Source: Ianthella basta (taxonomy: Eukaryota; Porifera; Demospongiae; Verongiida; Ianthellidae). From it: a stretch of DNA of 64,000 nt. Position 1 is the stretch's first letter, and the number at the start of each line of letters is the position of its first letter. Location of the stretch: NCBI GenBank assembly GCA_964019415.1, contig OZ025880.1, positions 2,500,813 through 2,564,812 on the forward strand, in the 5' to 3' direction. The position numbers and the translations under genes are program-made. Under the pieces are notes generated by a model. It did no database searches. It was not told the origin of the DNA and saw nothing but the letters and a program-made list of their open reading frames with translations. Of the stretch, positions 24,735 to 38,440 are shown in pieces.

Positions 24735-24940
24735 GAGCACACACAGATGTATTTATTGTTGCCTCACGTGTGTCCATTCTGAGCGACTCCTGTGAGTGTA
24801 GCCCATCAAGTGGCAGTACCCGTGTGTGACAATAACCTGTATACAACAACATACTGACTATTGTGGACCAAATGCCATCATCTCAAGTGATAAATTATAC
24901 ACAAATCGCTGCTAACAGATGCAATAACTTGTCTAGACAT
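24735..24940. repeat. Dispersed direct repeat, copy 2
   Basis: Partner of 22960-23200 in the same orientation, with substitutions and a few small gaps. Confidence 0.75.
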
Positions 24941-25612
24941 GCTCTTCTTAATTAAGTTGAGAACACAATTCATCAATCCTGAATGTGTGCACTGTATTAT
25001 GTATCTACACTGAGAGCCAACCCAAAGTCAAATGGGGAACAGAATCTAACTGTTGTCATGGATATTTCATCCCTGGACTGCCCCTGAAGTTGGCCTGTCC
25101 CTGTGTACACACTAGTACTAGTACACACATACACATTTACCTAGGTTTCAGAGCCTCACCCTTGTCACTAAACTACCATATAAATCTATGGGGTCCAACA
25201 GCTGTACACTTCACATTAGCTAGTTTACATACGCCACATACAAATCATGCGCCACACTATAATGGCACTCATTTGTGCCAGGAATAAGACATGACATATG
25301 AAGTTACAAAAGAGATGAAGGATGAGTACTGACAATCAAAGAGGTGCATCTGAAGGCTATTGATTTAGAAAGCATAATAAATATCTATGAAGAATAAATA
25401 CCTTGGCTACAGCCAGTGTGGCCTGCTAGACCCTCCCCTCATCGAAGAAGGCAGGGTCTAGCACACTATAATGCGTAACATTTGGTTTTACAGTGAACAG
25501 CCAAACATGTATGTAATATACTGGCAGAGAGTGCCGACTGAGCAATTACCTAATCTTAATTGAATGATTACAGGACATGCAAGCACCACACACACACACA
25601 TGCACATACAAG

Positions 25613-25615
<3 letters not shown>

Positions 25616-25700
<85 letters not shown>
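25616..25700. repeat. (CA)n tract beside the YBEY-like donor
   Basis: About 42 CA units. In transcript sense the donor GTAAGTAAGT at 25706 leads directly into the GT repeat. Confidence 0.97.
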
Positions 25701-25706
25701 ACTTAC

Positions 25707-26351
25707 TGGTAGCCTCTGCTCCAAGCTGTACCCCTCAGACTGTGCGTCCTCCTGGATAACTGGCAAGGACAAGATAACATCACCCAAGTTGTAGTCGTCT
25801 GCTCTCTCAGGAGTGGGGAGCACTCCAGCAGTGAGCTCCTGTGTAAGCGGGAGTGAACATAGATCATCTATGGGGTGCATAGCATGGACATGCATTGAAT
25901 CTCATGCTCAAAAATGCTAAATATCAGACAATTAAGTAATACAAACGTGCACATATAAGCTACAGGCACTTTCATTCACACACTCACATACATGCAAACA
26001 CAAACACATACACGTGCACCCCCCACACACATACACACTATACAGCACAGACTACTGCTACTACTGCTGGTAACATTCACAAGAAGGAGTTACGTACAAC
26101 ATGCCCCGCTGCTATCACACCTCATGGTAAGGGAAGGAGAGGACGTCTGTAGGCTCATCCACCTTTCTGTACGTTCTGTTCAGGTACTGAATCTTCCTCC
26201 GACCAACGCACACCAGGCTCACATCGAACCGACCTGCACCTGCTGCGCAGAGAAGGAATTCGCCAACACATTTCAGCCAATGCACGTTTAGTGGGATCCT
26301 GCTTTGGACGTTTCTGACGAAAACGGGCATAGCTACACGCTCATTTATCAA
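25707..26351 (-). CDS. YBEY-like endoribonuclease, 5' two exons only
   Basis: Human YBEY is a mitochondrial RNA-processing enzyme of the UPF0054 family. Exon 1 is 26351-26121 and exon 2 25838-25707; they join in frame (LSFPYHE / ELTAGVLPTPERADDYNLGD). Family landmarks seen are VRNVQSRIPLNV near the start, NRTYRKVDEPTDVLSFPYHE and DDYNLGDVILS. The true start may be the second Met (26330), which matches the usual N-terminus. The catalytic HGxxHLxGxxH motif should follow in the next exon, but no such exon was found between 25,700 and about 22,700. The gene may be truncated, or the exon may lie further off across a long intron. Confidence 0.8.
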
Positions 26352-26483
26352 CTAGCATGGTTGCATATTATATGTATTAAACACTATAGGTAATCTTATA
26401 GCTTTCCTTACAAATATGTGATTGTATATTGTATCTATTAGTAAATACTCCTTATTGCACATATAAATACTGGTTGTGGAAGC
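26352..26483. promoter_or_regulatory. Compact bidirectional promoter region
   Basis: Only 132 bases separate the start codon of the minus-strand YBEY-like gene from that of the plus-strand TPR gene, so both promoters and 5' untranslated regions must share or overlap this AT-rich stretch. CATATAAATA at 26459-26468 resembles a TATA box but sits too close to the plus-strand ATG to be a sure one. Confidence 0.55.
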
Positions 26484-29390
26484 ATGGGAAAGGGAAAGAC
26501 CTTAGCTGCTAGAAGGCGAGGTATGTCAGCGCGTCAAGGAACTGCTGCACTGTATCAGTGCCACAGTCTACTGTAATTGAGTGAATTACATTTGTTGCTA
26601 CTGCAATGTGCCGCCATCCCTATAGAACTGCATGTAATTGTTTAATAAAAAGTATAATGTGTGTATTCGTGGACGATAGATTGCATTGCTGTGTATAAAG
26701 TGTCTACAGTACAGCACTCTGGTCAAGCAAGAACACTATACCGGCCAATTTAGTACACTGTAGTTGTGATGTACATGTGTGTTTAGTGTACCATAGCAGT
26801 GGCGGATCTAGGATTTATGAAAGAGGGGTTCTAAAGTAGTTAGGTGCACACACAATGCCCTTGATATGTGGCCACCGCACCTCCTTCTGGTCTAAAAACT
26901 GCCCAAATCCTACATAGGACTAGCAAAGGGGGGTTCCTTTGTACCCCTGGATCCCCTCTAGATCTGCCACTGCCTAGTGAATGTCGGGCATGCCATGATC
27001 ACAGCTGCTCTGTTGTATGTCCATTCAGCAGCTGCTGTTAGAGGTGGCAGCAAGGTAAGCAAGAAGAAAACCTCAGCAGCAAAGAAGAAAGGAAAGGGCT
27101 CCTCATCGTCAAAAAGAACCCCCACTGCTGTCGACGTTCTTCAGTGTGTAGATGAGTTAGTTGACTGCTTTCAATATGAGGAGGCCGTCAAGTGCTGCGA
27201 AGAGGCTCTACATAGGGACCCTCACAATGCAGCCATCTTGGAGACCCTGGGATCATTACTGTTGGAGCTGGGCCATGCAGATAAAGCATACGAGATATCC
27301 TACTCATCCAGCACTGCACCAGTCACATTCTAACTATTGGCAACACATAGAGCCATGTATTTAACATACTCACAGACTGTTATATTGTTGTATCGCCTTG
27401 ACTGTATGTGTGACACAGCTTCACACTAGCAGTGGAGGCCTCCCCTGAGAGTGGATACTCAAAATACATGTACCTTGGGCAGCTGGTGGAGGGAGAGGAG
27501 GCAGTGGGGTACTTCTTAAAGGGAATTGCAATCATGGAGAGGGAACTGAAGGAGATGCAAGAGGTGTGTGTGGTGTGTCTCCTGTATTTTAGATACTTGT
27601 GTTGAGACTTGATGGCATTTGTGGTTGCTACGTACATCCCCTTGGTTAGTATAGTCATGTATGGAGTGAGAGATTTGGTGATGTACCAACTGCTTGCCAG
27701 TGTCTGTCTCTGTCATCCTGCTAGGCTGCTGCAAAGGGTGCTCACTCAATGGCAGAAGTGAATATAACACCTCAAGACCTCTCCAGTGCCTGGTGCTCTG
27801 TGGCTGAGATGTACCTCACAGACTGCTGGTGAATTGATTGATTGAAATGACGTTGACTTTTGCACTCTGTGGCAGTAGGCATGCACCCTTGTATTTACTT
27901 AGTAGACTGGTTATTATAGAAAACTGTAGGTTGGTGGCCTGTTGTTGTTTACAGCTTACCTATGATGTAATGAATGTAAGGATGTGTTGTAAACAATAAA
28001 CAGAGATATTGCCACAGGATTAAATCAGTAATTGTCTGTGTTTGAATGTGGGTTTGCCCTTCTCATTCCTACTCCACTCCTTTCAACTACCCTTCTCTCT
28101 CTCCTTCAGTTTTGATGACACTGCTGAAGCAAAATGTGGTGAATACTGCCAGAAGGCCGTAGACTGCTGTCCCTCCAACCCAGAAGCATACCAGATGATG
28201 GCTAGCTACCTGCTCAGCAAGGGCAATGTGAAGGTGCATGGAACTGTCCCAATTGCTCACTATCTTTGCTATTCAAGTGCATAAATGTAATGCTGTTATG
28301 TGTGTAATGTATAGCGTGTGTACATTCATACCAATACACACCACTCTTGTCCAGAGGATGCCTATATGTAATAGTTTAATGACGACCAAGAGGTATCTGC
28401 GTGATTTAGAGCACAAGACTCGAGGGCACGAAGCGCTTGAGTGCCGAGTGGTCTAAATCACATGGTCGCCATTTAAGTGTTATAGATTCAAATCCGTTTG
28501 CTTACCCAATCATTTCGCGCTCTTGTCTCTTCTTGATGACATATGCTTAAGTGATGTCATATTACGATGATAAATGCCCCCGCAGAGTGCCCGCAGATGC
28601 TTATATGGGATTTATAAGCACCCACGCTCTGCCCACAACGTACTATTATGGGATTTAGAATCTCGTGTGAAGCAATTGGAATGCTTCTCAGAGATTAAGA
28701 ATCATCAATTAAACGCATGTTACCATGGCAACAGGATCTAATGTGGTATACGAACATGTGCTTAGCTGGGGCCATTCCTATATATACTGTGTGTACGAAT
28801 GTGCAGTGACAATGCACAAGTCCTTGAACGTATGTAAATGAGAAGAGTGTTGTGATGTGTGGGAGCTGTCTCTTCCCCAACCCACTGTGTAGGAGGCACG
28901 GGAAAACCTATCCAAGGGCCTGTCCTTGTGGTTGGAACAGAGTTCAGACGACCAACCTAACTGCCTACCCCCTCCATACTCCTCCAGGGTCAATGTAGCA
29001 AAGATGTTGATTGAAGTGGAGGAATTTGAGGTATGTGTAAGTACGCAATCAGTAGTCACATGACCATCAGCATTCCACAACCAAACTCTCCTCTTGTTTA
29101 ATGATACGCTTGATTGAGTGTATTAGTGTGCTAGACACAACACATGGATGTACAGGGTGATGGCTTTATCTGGCTCTTACATCTTGCTGTTCTTCTCCCT
29201 CCTTCACCAGAAAGCCTTCCTTGTCTTGGAGGGCTTGTTGAAAGAAGATGACGAAGTGGTGCAAGTATGGTATCTGATGGGCTGGATGCACTACCTAGCC
29301 AAAGACAAGGATTCCTCTCGCTTCTACTTAGAACAGGCAAAGGAGGTGGGCGTGCTTGTGCATATGTGTACGTACATATGCATATGCAGC

Positions 29391-29448
<58 letters not shown>

Positions 29449-30572
29449 TGTGTGCGTGCGTGTGCGTGTGTGTGTATGCACTCATGTATGTGTGTGCATA
29501 GTGTGTAACATGTTTATATGAATGTGGGTATGTGCAAACATAAGACTGCAGGCTATTTACTCATCATACTGTGATATTGAAAAAAATCCTTTGTGGCTAG
29601 GGGTAGACATGCTAAAATCTATTACTGAACTTCACTAGCCAAATCTTGAATCAATTACCTACCGTTTCGACAACTATTCAGTTGTCTTCATCAGTGGTAG
29701 CTACCACTGATTCCATAGCTACCACTGATGAAGACAACTGAATAGTTGTCGAAACGGTAGGTAATTGATTGAACAACTATTCAGTTGTCTTCATCAGTGG
29801 TAGCTACCACTGATGAAGACAACTGAATAGTTGTCGAAACGGTAGGTAATTGATTCAAGATTTGGCTAGTGAAGTTCAGTAATAGATTTTAGCATGTCTA
29901 CCCCTAGCCACAAAGGATTCTTTTCAATATCGCTAGGTACCTACCACTGATGAAGACAACTGAATAGTTGTCGAAACGTTTGGTAATTGATTCAAGATTT
30001 GGTTAGTGAAGTTCAGTAATAGATTTTAGCATACTGTGATATTATGGTCCACTTCTAATACTAGTACTAGCATGGTGGAGAAAACCACTCATTGTGCTAC
30101 ATATGCACACTCATTGACAGTTTCTAGTAGACTGTGAATGTATGTTTCCAAGGTGATGAGAGTGGGCAAGGGCAAGCATAACTTATGACTAATTTGAAGG
30201 ACAATGCAACCTATCTAGCTAAGACATTTGAGAAGATTGATGATTGATGGCTACTTTTTTTACTGAGGCAGACTGATAAATAGTTTTGAAATTCATGTGA
30301 GAATTTTCAGAGTTTAGCTTGGATACTGCTCTTCCATTTCTCTTCAGTTGTATGTAAAGTTTGCCTGTGATGATGTTGAGCTACTGAGGCACATGGATGA
30401 GTTGCTTCAGGACTTGCTCCTGACAGTGTCCTCCAAGGGAGTGGAAGGGGAGGCTGAGGGAGAGGGTGACGCAATTGAAGTGGAGGAGGGTGACCCCAAT
30501 GGTGACAGTGAGGAGGATAGCAACTGTAGCACTGATCACAACCCGCTCACAGAAAGCATGGATTTCTCATAA
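26484..30572 (+). CDS. Acl4-like TPR protein (RPL4 assembly chaperone family)
   Basis: Likely cytosolic/nuclear TPR chaperone; yeast Acl4 escorts ribosomal protein L4. Exons: 26484-26520, 27029-27294, 27417-27563, 27725-27828, 28110-28233, 28893-29030, 29211-29345, 30348-30572. The start [12 protein letters not shown] is chosen because its GTATGT donor joins in frame to [15 protein letters not shown] Lys/Ser-rich head is followed by TPR units such as [20 protein letters not shown], then [37 protein letters not shown] and [18 protein letters not shown], and an acidic C-terminal tail. The second intron is AT-AC type. Intron 7 holds a Penelope-like piece with hammerhead motifs. Head-to-head with the YBEY-like gene, tail-to-tail with beta-helix fragment F. 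Its last exon is copied at 57137-57388. Confidence 0.8.
26797..26972. mobile_element. 176-bp MITE with CAGTGGCGGATCTAG ends
   Basis: Left end CAGTGGCGGATCTAGGATTT, right end CCTCTAGATCTGCCACTG, a clear inverted repeat. It lies wholly inside intron 1 of the TPR gene. The ends resemble widespread invertebrate hAT-like MITEs (from memory); the target duplication is not clear. Confidence 0.75.
27295..27416 (+). other. U12-type AT-AC intron (122 bases)
   Basis: Begins ATATCCTACT against the U12 consensus ATATCCTTT, has CGCCTTGAC with a candidate branch A at 27401 (consensus TTCCTTRAC), and ends GACAC 15 bases later. Splicing here joins GHADKAYE to [14 protein letters not shown] in phase 0 and restores a TPR helix pair. 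No GT-AG pair nearby keeps the frame. Confidence 0.8.
28380..28520 (+). mobile_element. tRNA-like, possibly SINE head, with hairpins
   Basis: GCCGAGTGGTCTAAATCA (28443 onward) resembles the A box of Leu/Ser tRNAs, and AGATTCAAATCCG (about 28486) resembles a B box. The fold is not a complete tRNA. GTGATTTAGA and TCTAAATCAC flank a 45-base stem region just before it. It lies in intron 5 of the TPR gene. Confidence 0.35.
29397..29475. repeat. (GT)n / (GTGC)n tract
   Basis: GT run followed by GTGCGTGC repeats, about 50 bases after the donor of the exon ending at 29345 of the TPR gene; GT in the transcript. Confidence 0.95.
29579..30029 (+). mobile_element. Penelope-like element fragment with hammerhead motifs
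   Basis: A 451-base insertion flanked by a 14-base direct repeat, CATACTGTGATATT, at 29565-29578 and 30030-30043. It contains inverted and direct copies of a unit with hammerhead core CTGATGA plus stem GACAAC/GTTGTC plus GAAAC. Tandem and inverted terminal units with minimal hammerheads are described for Penelope-like retroelements. There is no reverse transcriptase here, so it is a terminal piece. It lies in intron 7 of the TPR gene. Confidence 0.7.
29942..29985 (+). ncRNA. Hammerhead ribozyme motif (best copy)
   Basis: Core CTGATGA (29947-29953), stem II GACAAC-loop-GTTGTC, then GAAAC (29973-29977). TACCA just before the core pairs with TGGTA just after GAAACGTT, giving stem I around a minimal stem III. 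Other cores: 29725-29755 and 29810-29840 (plus), 29694-29664 (minus), and an incomplete one at 29797-29771 (minus). Confidence 0.65.
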
Positions 30573-31598
30573 TTGTTACATTATTTTTCTTGATCCTGAA
30601 TCTACTGCATGAATTGTACATTATGGTAATGTACCTATGTGTGTATTCCATAGTATTATTGTGTCTATGATCGCTCTTACACTGCATGTTACCAGCACTG
30701 TACGCATGTTTATATGGTTTATAAGATTACAGAAATAGCTACTAGACTGCATAGTTAAGACATGTGGGCTGCATTGTTGATCATTGTTGATTTGATGGAC
30801 TATCATCGAAATTTTGGTCTGGCAAAAAGATGATCCAGGGACCAATATTCCAAGAAAAATGGTTCACCTGGACCATTTTTCTCTGAAACTATTGGTCTGC
30901 CTAGCCACAGCAAATAGTAAGTGTGCAGCAATTGTGTTTAATGAAGTGGTAGTGGGCTTTAAACCCTTTAATGTCCAAAGGAAGTATCGGTAGTGTTGAG
31001 CTTGAGGTCTGCAGAAAACAGACGATCATGCTTAAAAATGGAAGCTCACATATCGAACAAAGCACCTAGCACCAGTACCTATAAAGAGAGGCTAGGGTCT
31101 TTAGAGAGTATTGGTTGAGTGATGAACATGAAAAGGTTGGCAGCAGAGAAAATGCTGTCTTGGAGTAGGCTATTGACTATGTGCTGGCTGGCAGTGGTTG
31201 TCCCTTCAATCATCTGAAGGACTGCATGAAAGTGCGCAGTTCAGAATAGAGCTGCAGCATAAATCATAGAATAGACCCATGGACCAATATTTTCACGACC
31301 AATTTCCAGTGACAAGACTGGAGGATGGTTTCTTCACACTGTGTATGTATTAGAATTGCGATGCATGTAAGTTGTATGCATATTTGCTATAAATATTATC
31401 TGCTTTGGTCACAGTAACAGAATTAATTAACATACTGTATTATACACTGTTATTTCTGAAAGAAAAAGGAATACAAGTCTGCATGTACTTGAAAATTAAA
31501 TCTAATGCTTAAACACTATGCCTGCCCTCAAGGAGAATTTCAAGTAAGTAGTGATGTGTATAAATGCGAATAAACAAATATGTAGTAGCTACAGGGTC
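30573..31598. other. Shared 3' flank between TPR gene and beta-helix fragment F
   Basis: Non-coding. Pieces resemble the 3' flanks of the other beta-helix copies: for example the segment near 31400 (GGTCACAGTAACAG) parallels 38730, 43805 and 58465 (CAGTCACAGTATCAG). This suggests the region is the source or sister of the duplicated flanks. Confidence 0.55.
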
Positions 31599-31599
31599 A

Positions 31600-32047
31600 A
31601 GTGGGATGTTTCTGTCTCTGTCTCAGTCACTGTGTCATCATCCTCTGAGGTGGGCAGTCCAGCACGCAGTTCTGTTATTAGAACAAGGTTCCCAAGTCTC
31701 TCTGTTGGTGCTTCCAACAGTGGCTCGGCATTATTCTCCCTTTGCTCTTCCTGTTTCTGGCAGCATCTCAACTGCCTGCACTTCAGTTACACCTTCTTTC
31801 CCAGTAGAATGCCAGGATACAGAAGGGCTAGGTAGATGAGGAACATCTGGAAGGAAGCATAGAACTGTCTTGTCCCAATGGGTGTGTTGAGATCAGTTAT
31901 GTGAAGACTCAGGATGAGGATGAGGGCCAGGTTACCAAGGATGGCTGCATCCCAAGCGTTGAGTACACGTGAATTGTAGGGCTGGCAGGTGGCAATGAAT
32001 AGCAACAAGGCTACAGTGAGGAAGATTGTACAGCTACATGGGCCCAA
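31600..32047 (-). pseudogene. Beta-helix/TM family, 3' fragment F
   Basis: Encodes only the last two or three membrane helices and the tail of the family (QPYNSRVLNAWDAAILGNLA, YPGILLGKKV, then RLGNLVLITELRAGLPTSED). The upstream 85% of the gene is missing and a reading-frame change lies between the helices and the tail. The break at its 5' side coincides with the partial MITE starting near 32028. Tail-to-tail with the TPR gene. Confidence 0.85.
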
Positions 32048-32165
32048 AAGTCTAGCTAGCTAGTTCCATGTAGCTACAAGGAATTAGGAATGAAGAACGA
32101 ACTTCACGGCAATATGTGGTTCATCATGGTGTTAGTTACTGTTGCTTGTTGTTAGTTACTGCGGT
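32028..32165. mobile_element. Partial copy of the palindromic element at 37558-37879
   Basis: Carries the central loop (TGTACAGCTACATGGGCCC, inverted relative to the full copy) and one arm (GAACTTCACGGCAATATGTG), ending near GTTACTGTTGCTTG. It abuts and overlaps the edge of beta-helix fragment F. Confidence 0.75.
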
Positions 32166-33276
32166 TATGTAAGTGCTGCAACAAAATGGCAGCATTGGGG
32201 TATGCGTTGATACACGGGGAAGATAAACTGTGCACTCAGGGAGAGAATTGAATTCCACAACACCCATGCATATAATTATATACTCTGCAAGAGAAAATGT
32301 AGTACATATATACGTATAAAAGCAAGGAAGAACACTTGTGCAAAAACAAAGAAGTTCAGAACTTCACACAACCAGGAAAAAGTGAATTCATCGCTCAAGT
32401 TCAGACGTATCTTCAGCTTCAAAATAGTCGTGATCTACTAACTGCACCAGCTTCATGTGAAGGACCTGAAAGGAAGGTCGATTATCAGGACCCTGCAACA
32501 ATTAAAGAGGAAATAGGAGGAGGCTGGACACAACAGTTACAGTCTTTAATGTGGTAGGCTATTGGAGTACACTGAACATTAAAGGCAACAAACACAGAGG
32601 AGGCTGGACACAGCCTTCCATGGCCTTAACAGAGCTACACAGAGAGACGCTACTGCATTCTCTCTAAAACTTCATCACCCATTGTGCCCAGAACATTTGT
32701 CACTTGGTGGCAATTGGAATGGGAATGAACAAGATGGCCGGGGTGATGAATATTTGGATTATCGCCACGAAACAATAGATTGGACGACGAAATCTTGGGG
32801 CACTTTGTTAGGGGCATTTCTCGATGAAATAGTAGATTTTGAGCTCACCGTTGGGACAGCCGTTCGAGGCCTGTGTTCACACAGACTCCTGCACACTGAC
32901 GACCATCCGCGAGTGCAAAGAACGTGCCAGTAAATGCAACAGGTACGCTGTAGCCATGTAAGGAGACGAAGATGACGTACTTGGGTACCCTTGAAAGGAA
33001 TGGAGCAACAAGCGGCTGTCTACTGAGGAGAAAAGTACGATGCGATTCTTGTCTGGCAAATTAATGTGACGAATATTAGAATACCTGAAATTCGTCAGAA
33101 ATTAGAATATGTTTGGTTTTTCAGGGATGGCGAATATATAGAGAATACGGTATGAAGACAGGAGACCCACAATCGTGCCTGCTATCCACTAGCTATGTGA
33201 CAAGCAGCCACTGTACACCACTACAGTGTCATCTATAGTTGTTGCTGTCTGTGTGGGTTGACCTTGTTGCTAGTAC
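32166..33276. other. Intergenic or 3' intron of the Tec-like gene
   Basis: Searched on the minus strand for the final kinase exon of the Tec-like gene (an RPxF-type motif) without success. The open frames present show no domain. Otherwise no recognisable content. Confidence 0.45.
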
Positions 33277-36340
<3,064 letters not shown>

Positions 36341-36344
36341 GGGC

Positions 36345-37041
36345 TGCAAAGTGGGTGTGACCAAACAAACTTAGTCACCACTGGCAGCAACTCACACTGT
36401 ATCACTGTAGAATCTTGAAGTTAGTCACTATACTAGGGCATACATTAAAATGCAACCAGCCTCGCTTGAAATTGAATGTATATAGCTAGCTATTTCAGTA
36501 AAGTTCAGTGCATGAGCGTAATTATAACTCGACCAGGGCAAGTACATTTTGGACAATTGAACTGCAATCTGCTTTCACTGGCTGTCAGAAAGAAGGGATA
36601 GCAAGCCAGACCAAGCACTGGATGGCAGCTGGGCAATCGACACCTACATATTTGGAGCTGCGCAAGGAAGCCCGTCCGTGCTGTGCTAACACAGTGCTCG
36701 TTATCGCTTCACCCGAGGGAACAGTGAAAGTGTTCCCGGCCACGAGGGCAAATGACGTCAGTCAATATGGCGGAATGCCCATCAGGCGTGTAGCCCTCGC
36801 TGAAGCAATGGACGACGTTAACAACAATCTGAACGCAGGGTGCAGCGATGACGTGAAGTGTTGAGCATTTTCGTAGCCGATGGTGGCCAAGTAGAGCGTT
36901 TTGTTGTCGTGAGCGCCTGCGGAGAACACCGGGCTGCAATCTAGGTGTCTCGGGTGGACTGGGGCGGATATACATATATACATACATACACACATACATA
37001 TACACAAACGGGGGGCGACAACGCATCACGATTACTTGCTA
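36345..37041. other. Upstream region of the Tec-like gene, CpG-rich at 36700-36950
   Basis: CpG density rises around 36650-36910 compared with the flanks, which would suit a promoter or 5' non-coding exon. A minus-strand frame with HDNKTLYLATIGYENAQHF looks mildly protein-like but has no recognised domain and no supported join to the SH3 exon. Confidence 0.35.
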
Positions 37042-37190
37042 CCTCTCTAAAACAGCTAGCCCGGTCCCAATTGGCACTAACACAGCACTAAAACATTGCA
37101 GTCTACCTCTGTAAATACAGCCACCTTTTATAAAGGCCAATTACATCTGCCCCCAGCCCCAGGTAGCTGTCAAAGACAGGTCTCACTCTA
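37042..37190. mobile_element. pogo-like MITE, partial copy 5, inverted
   Basis: Recognisable interior on the opposite strand (CAGTCTACCTCTGTAAATAC, TTTATAAAGGCCAATTA) and one degraded end near CAAAGACAGGTCTCACT. Confidence 0.6.
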
Positions 37191-37557
37191 CATGTGTTTT
37201 GACAGTACACACACATGGGTCACTCCACAGCCTGCAACCGTGCCATCACTACCGCCATCACATATATGAATTTTAAGAGGAAATATTCAGTGTTGAGAGC
37301 AGTAGCTAACTGGCAATGTATGCATGTGAACAGTGCTTGAATCACCACATGGACTGCACATAGGACTATAGCTACATACATATTACACACACACATGCTT
37401 ACCAGTCTGGGTTTTGCCTCCCTCACTGGCACAACTGTTGGACCTGAGGTCACAGGAGGAAGGGAGGGGCAATGCACGGCACACTGACTACACTGCATCT
37501 CACTACAGCACACGGTCATGCGTAACTGAACGTTTCAGTAGCAGTGCTGTAATAACA

Positions 37558-37879
37558 ACTAGTGTATAAAATTTCTTTAGAATTAAAAGGGTTTAGGAAT
37601 GGCCAGCAGAAAAGCTTAGAAACAAGCAACGGTAACTAACACCATGATGAACCACATTGCCGTGAAGTTTGTTCTGCATTCCTAATTCCTTGTAGCTACA
37701 TGGAACTAGCTAGCTAGACATTTGGGCCCATGTAGCTGTACAATGAAATTAGGAATGCAGAGTGAACTTCACGACAATGTGGTTCATTATGGTGTTAGTT
37801 ACTGTTGCTTGTTTCTATGCTTTTTCTGCTGGCCATTCCTAAATCCCTTTTAATTCTATAGAAATTTTTATACACTAGT
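37558..37879. mobile_element. 322-bp palindromic MITE
   Basis: Ends ACTAGTGTATAAA and TTTATACACTAGT are exact inverted copies, and the arms pair for roughly 130 bases with a loop around 37690-37745 containing GGGCCCATGTAGCTG. It has no coding capacity. The high arm identity suggests recent activity. Family not identified. Confidence 0.85.
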
Positions 37880-37959
37880 CCATATAATTATGCACACATT
37901 ATAGTGAGTTCAATCCTGCTGATGGCAAGCAGAAATTAAATTCTCCTGCATTGCATGCA

Positions 37960-38440
37960 TTGGTGGGAATATATGTGTGTGTGTGATTCCATATGCAGCT
38001 GCAGGCTTGCAATTGTTATCACGTCTTTGTCAGCTGTAAATTCTTTGTTTCATAATAATGTGTGCTTGCAAGAATGTGACTGCCATTCTCAAGCATGTTT
38101 CACATAAAGAAAAGCTTTGATTGCATTGCTTGCCTGTTTGTTGCAGCTGCATGGCCCAGGATGTGCACTGCATACATACTATGCCAAGGTTCCATGCAGT
38201 GGTGGCCTTGGCAATGGTGATAGTATAGCTGCAACTCAGCTAAAGTTAATGGGTCAACAAGTAGTGAAACTGCAGTCCATGAATACTCTATTCACACATG
38301 ATGTATATGAAAGACACATACACAATATCACTCATTGTTAGTGTACACAAAGAAAGGTCACTGTACTGAATGTGAACCCTAGTGCATTGTGCTATCTCAT
38401 TCAGAGTACAACAATAGTCAATTACCCTATGCATATGCAC
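37960..38440. repeat. Long dispersed repeat, copy at 3' side of copy D
   Basis: About 450 bases closely match 50040-50470 in the same orientation (for example GCTGCATGGCCCAGGATGTG). Each copy lies beyond the 3' side of a decayed beta-helix gene, D here and C there, so it is part of the duplicated landscape. Confidence 0.8.

Noticed and set aside
36508-36864. 118-codon plus-strand frame upstream of the Tec-like gene
   Set aside because: No domain, no splice context, and composition set by the CpG-rich block; not supportable as a gene.
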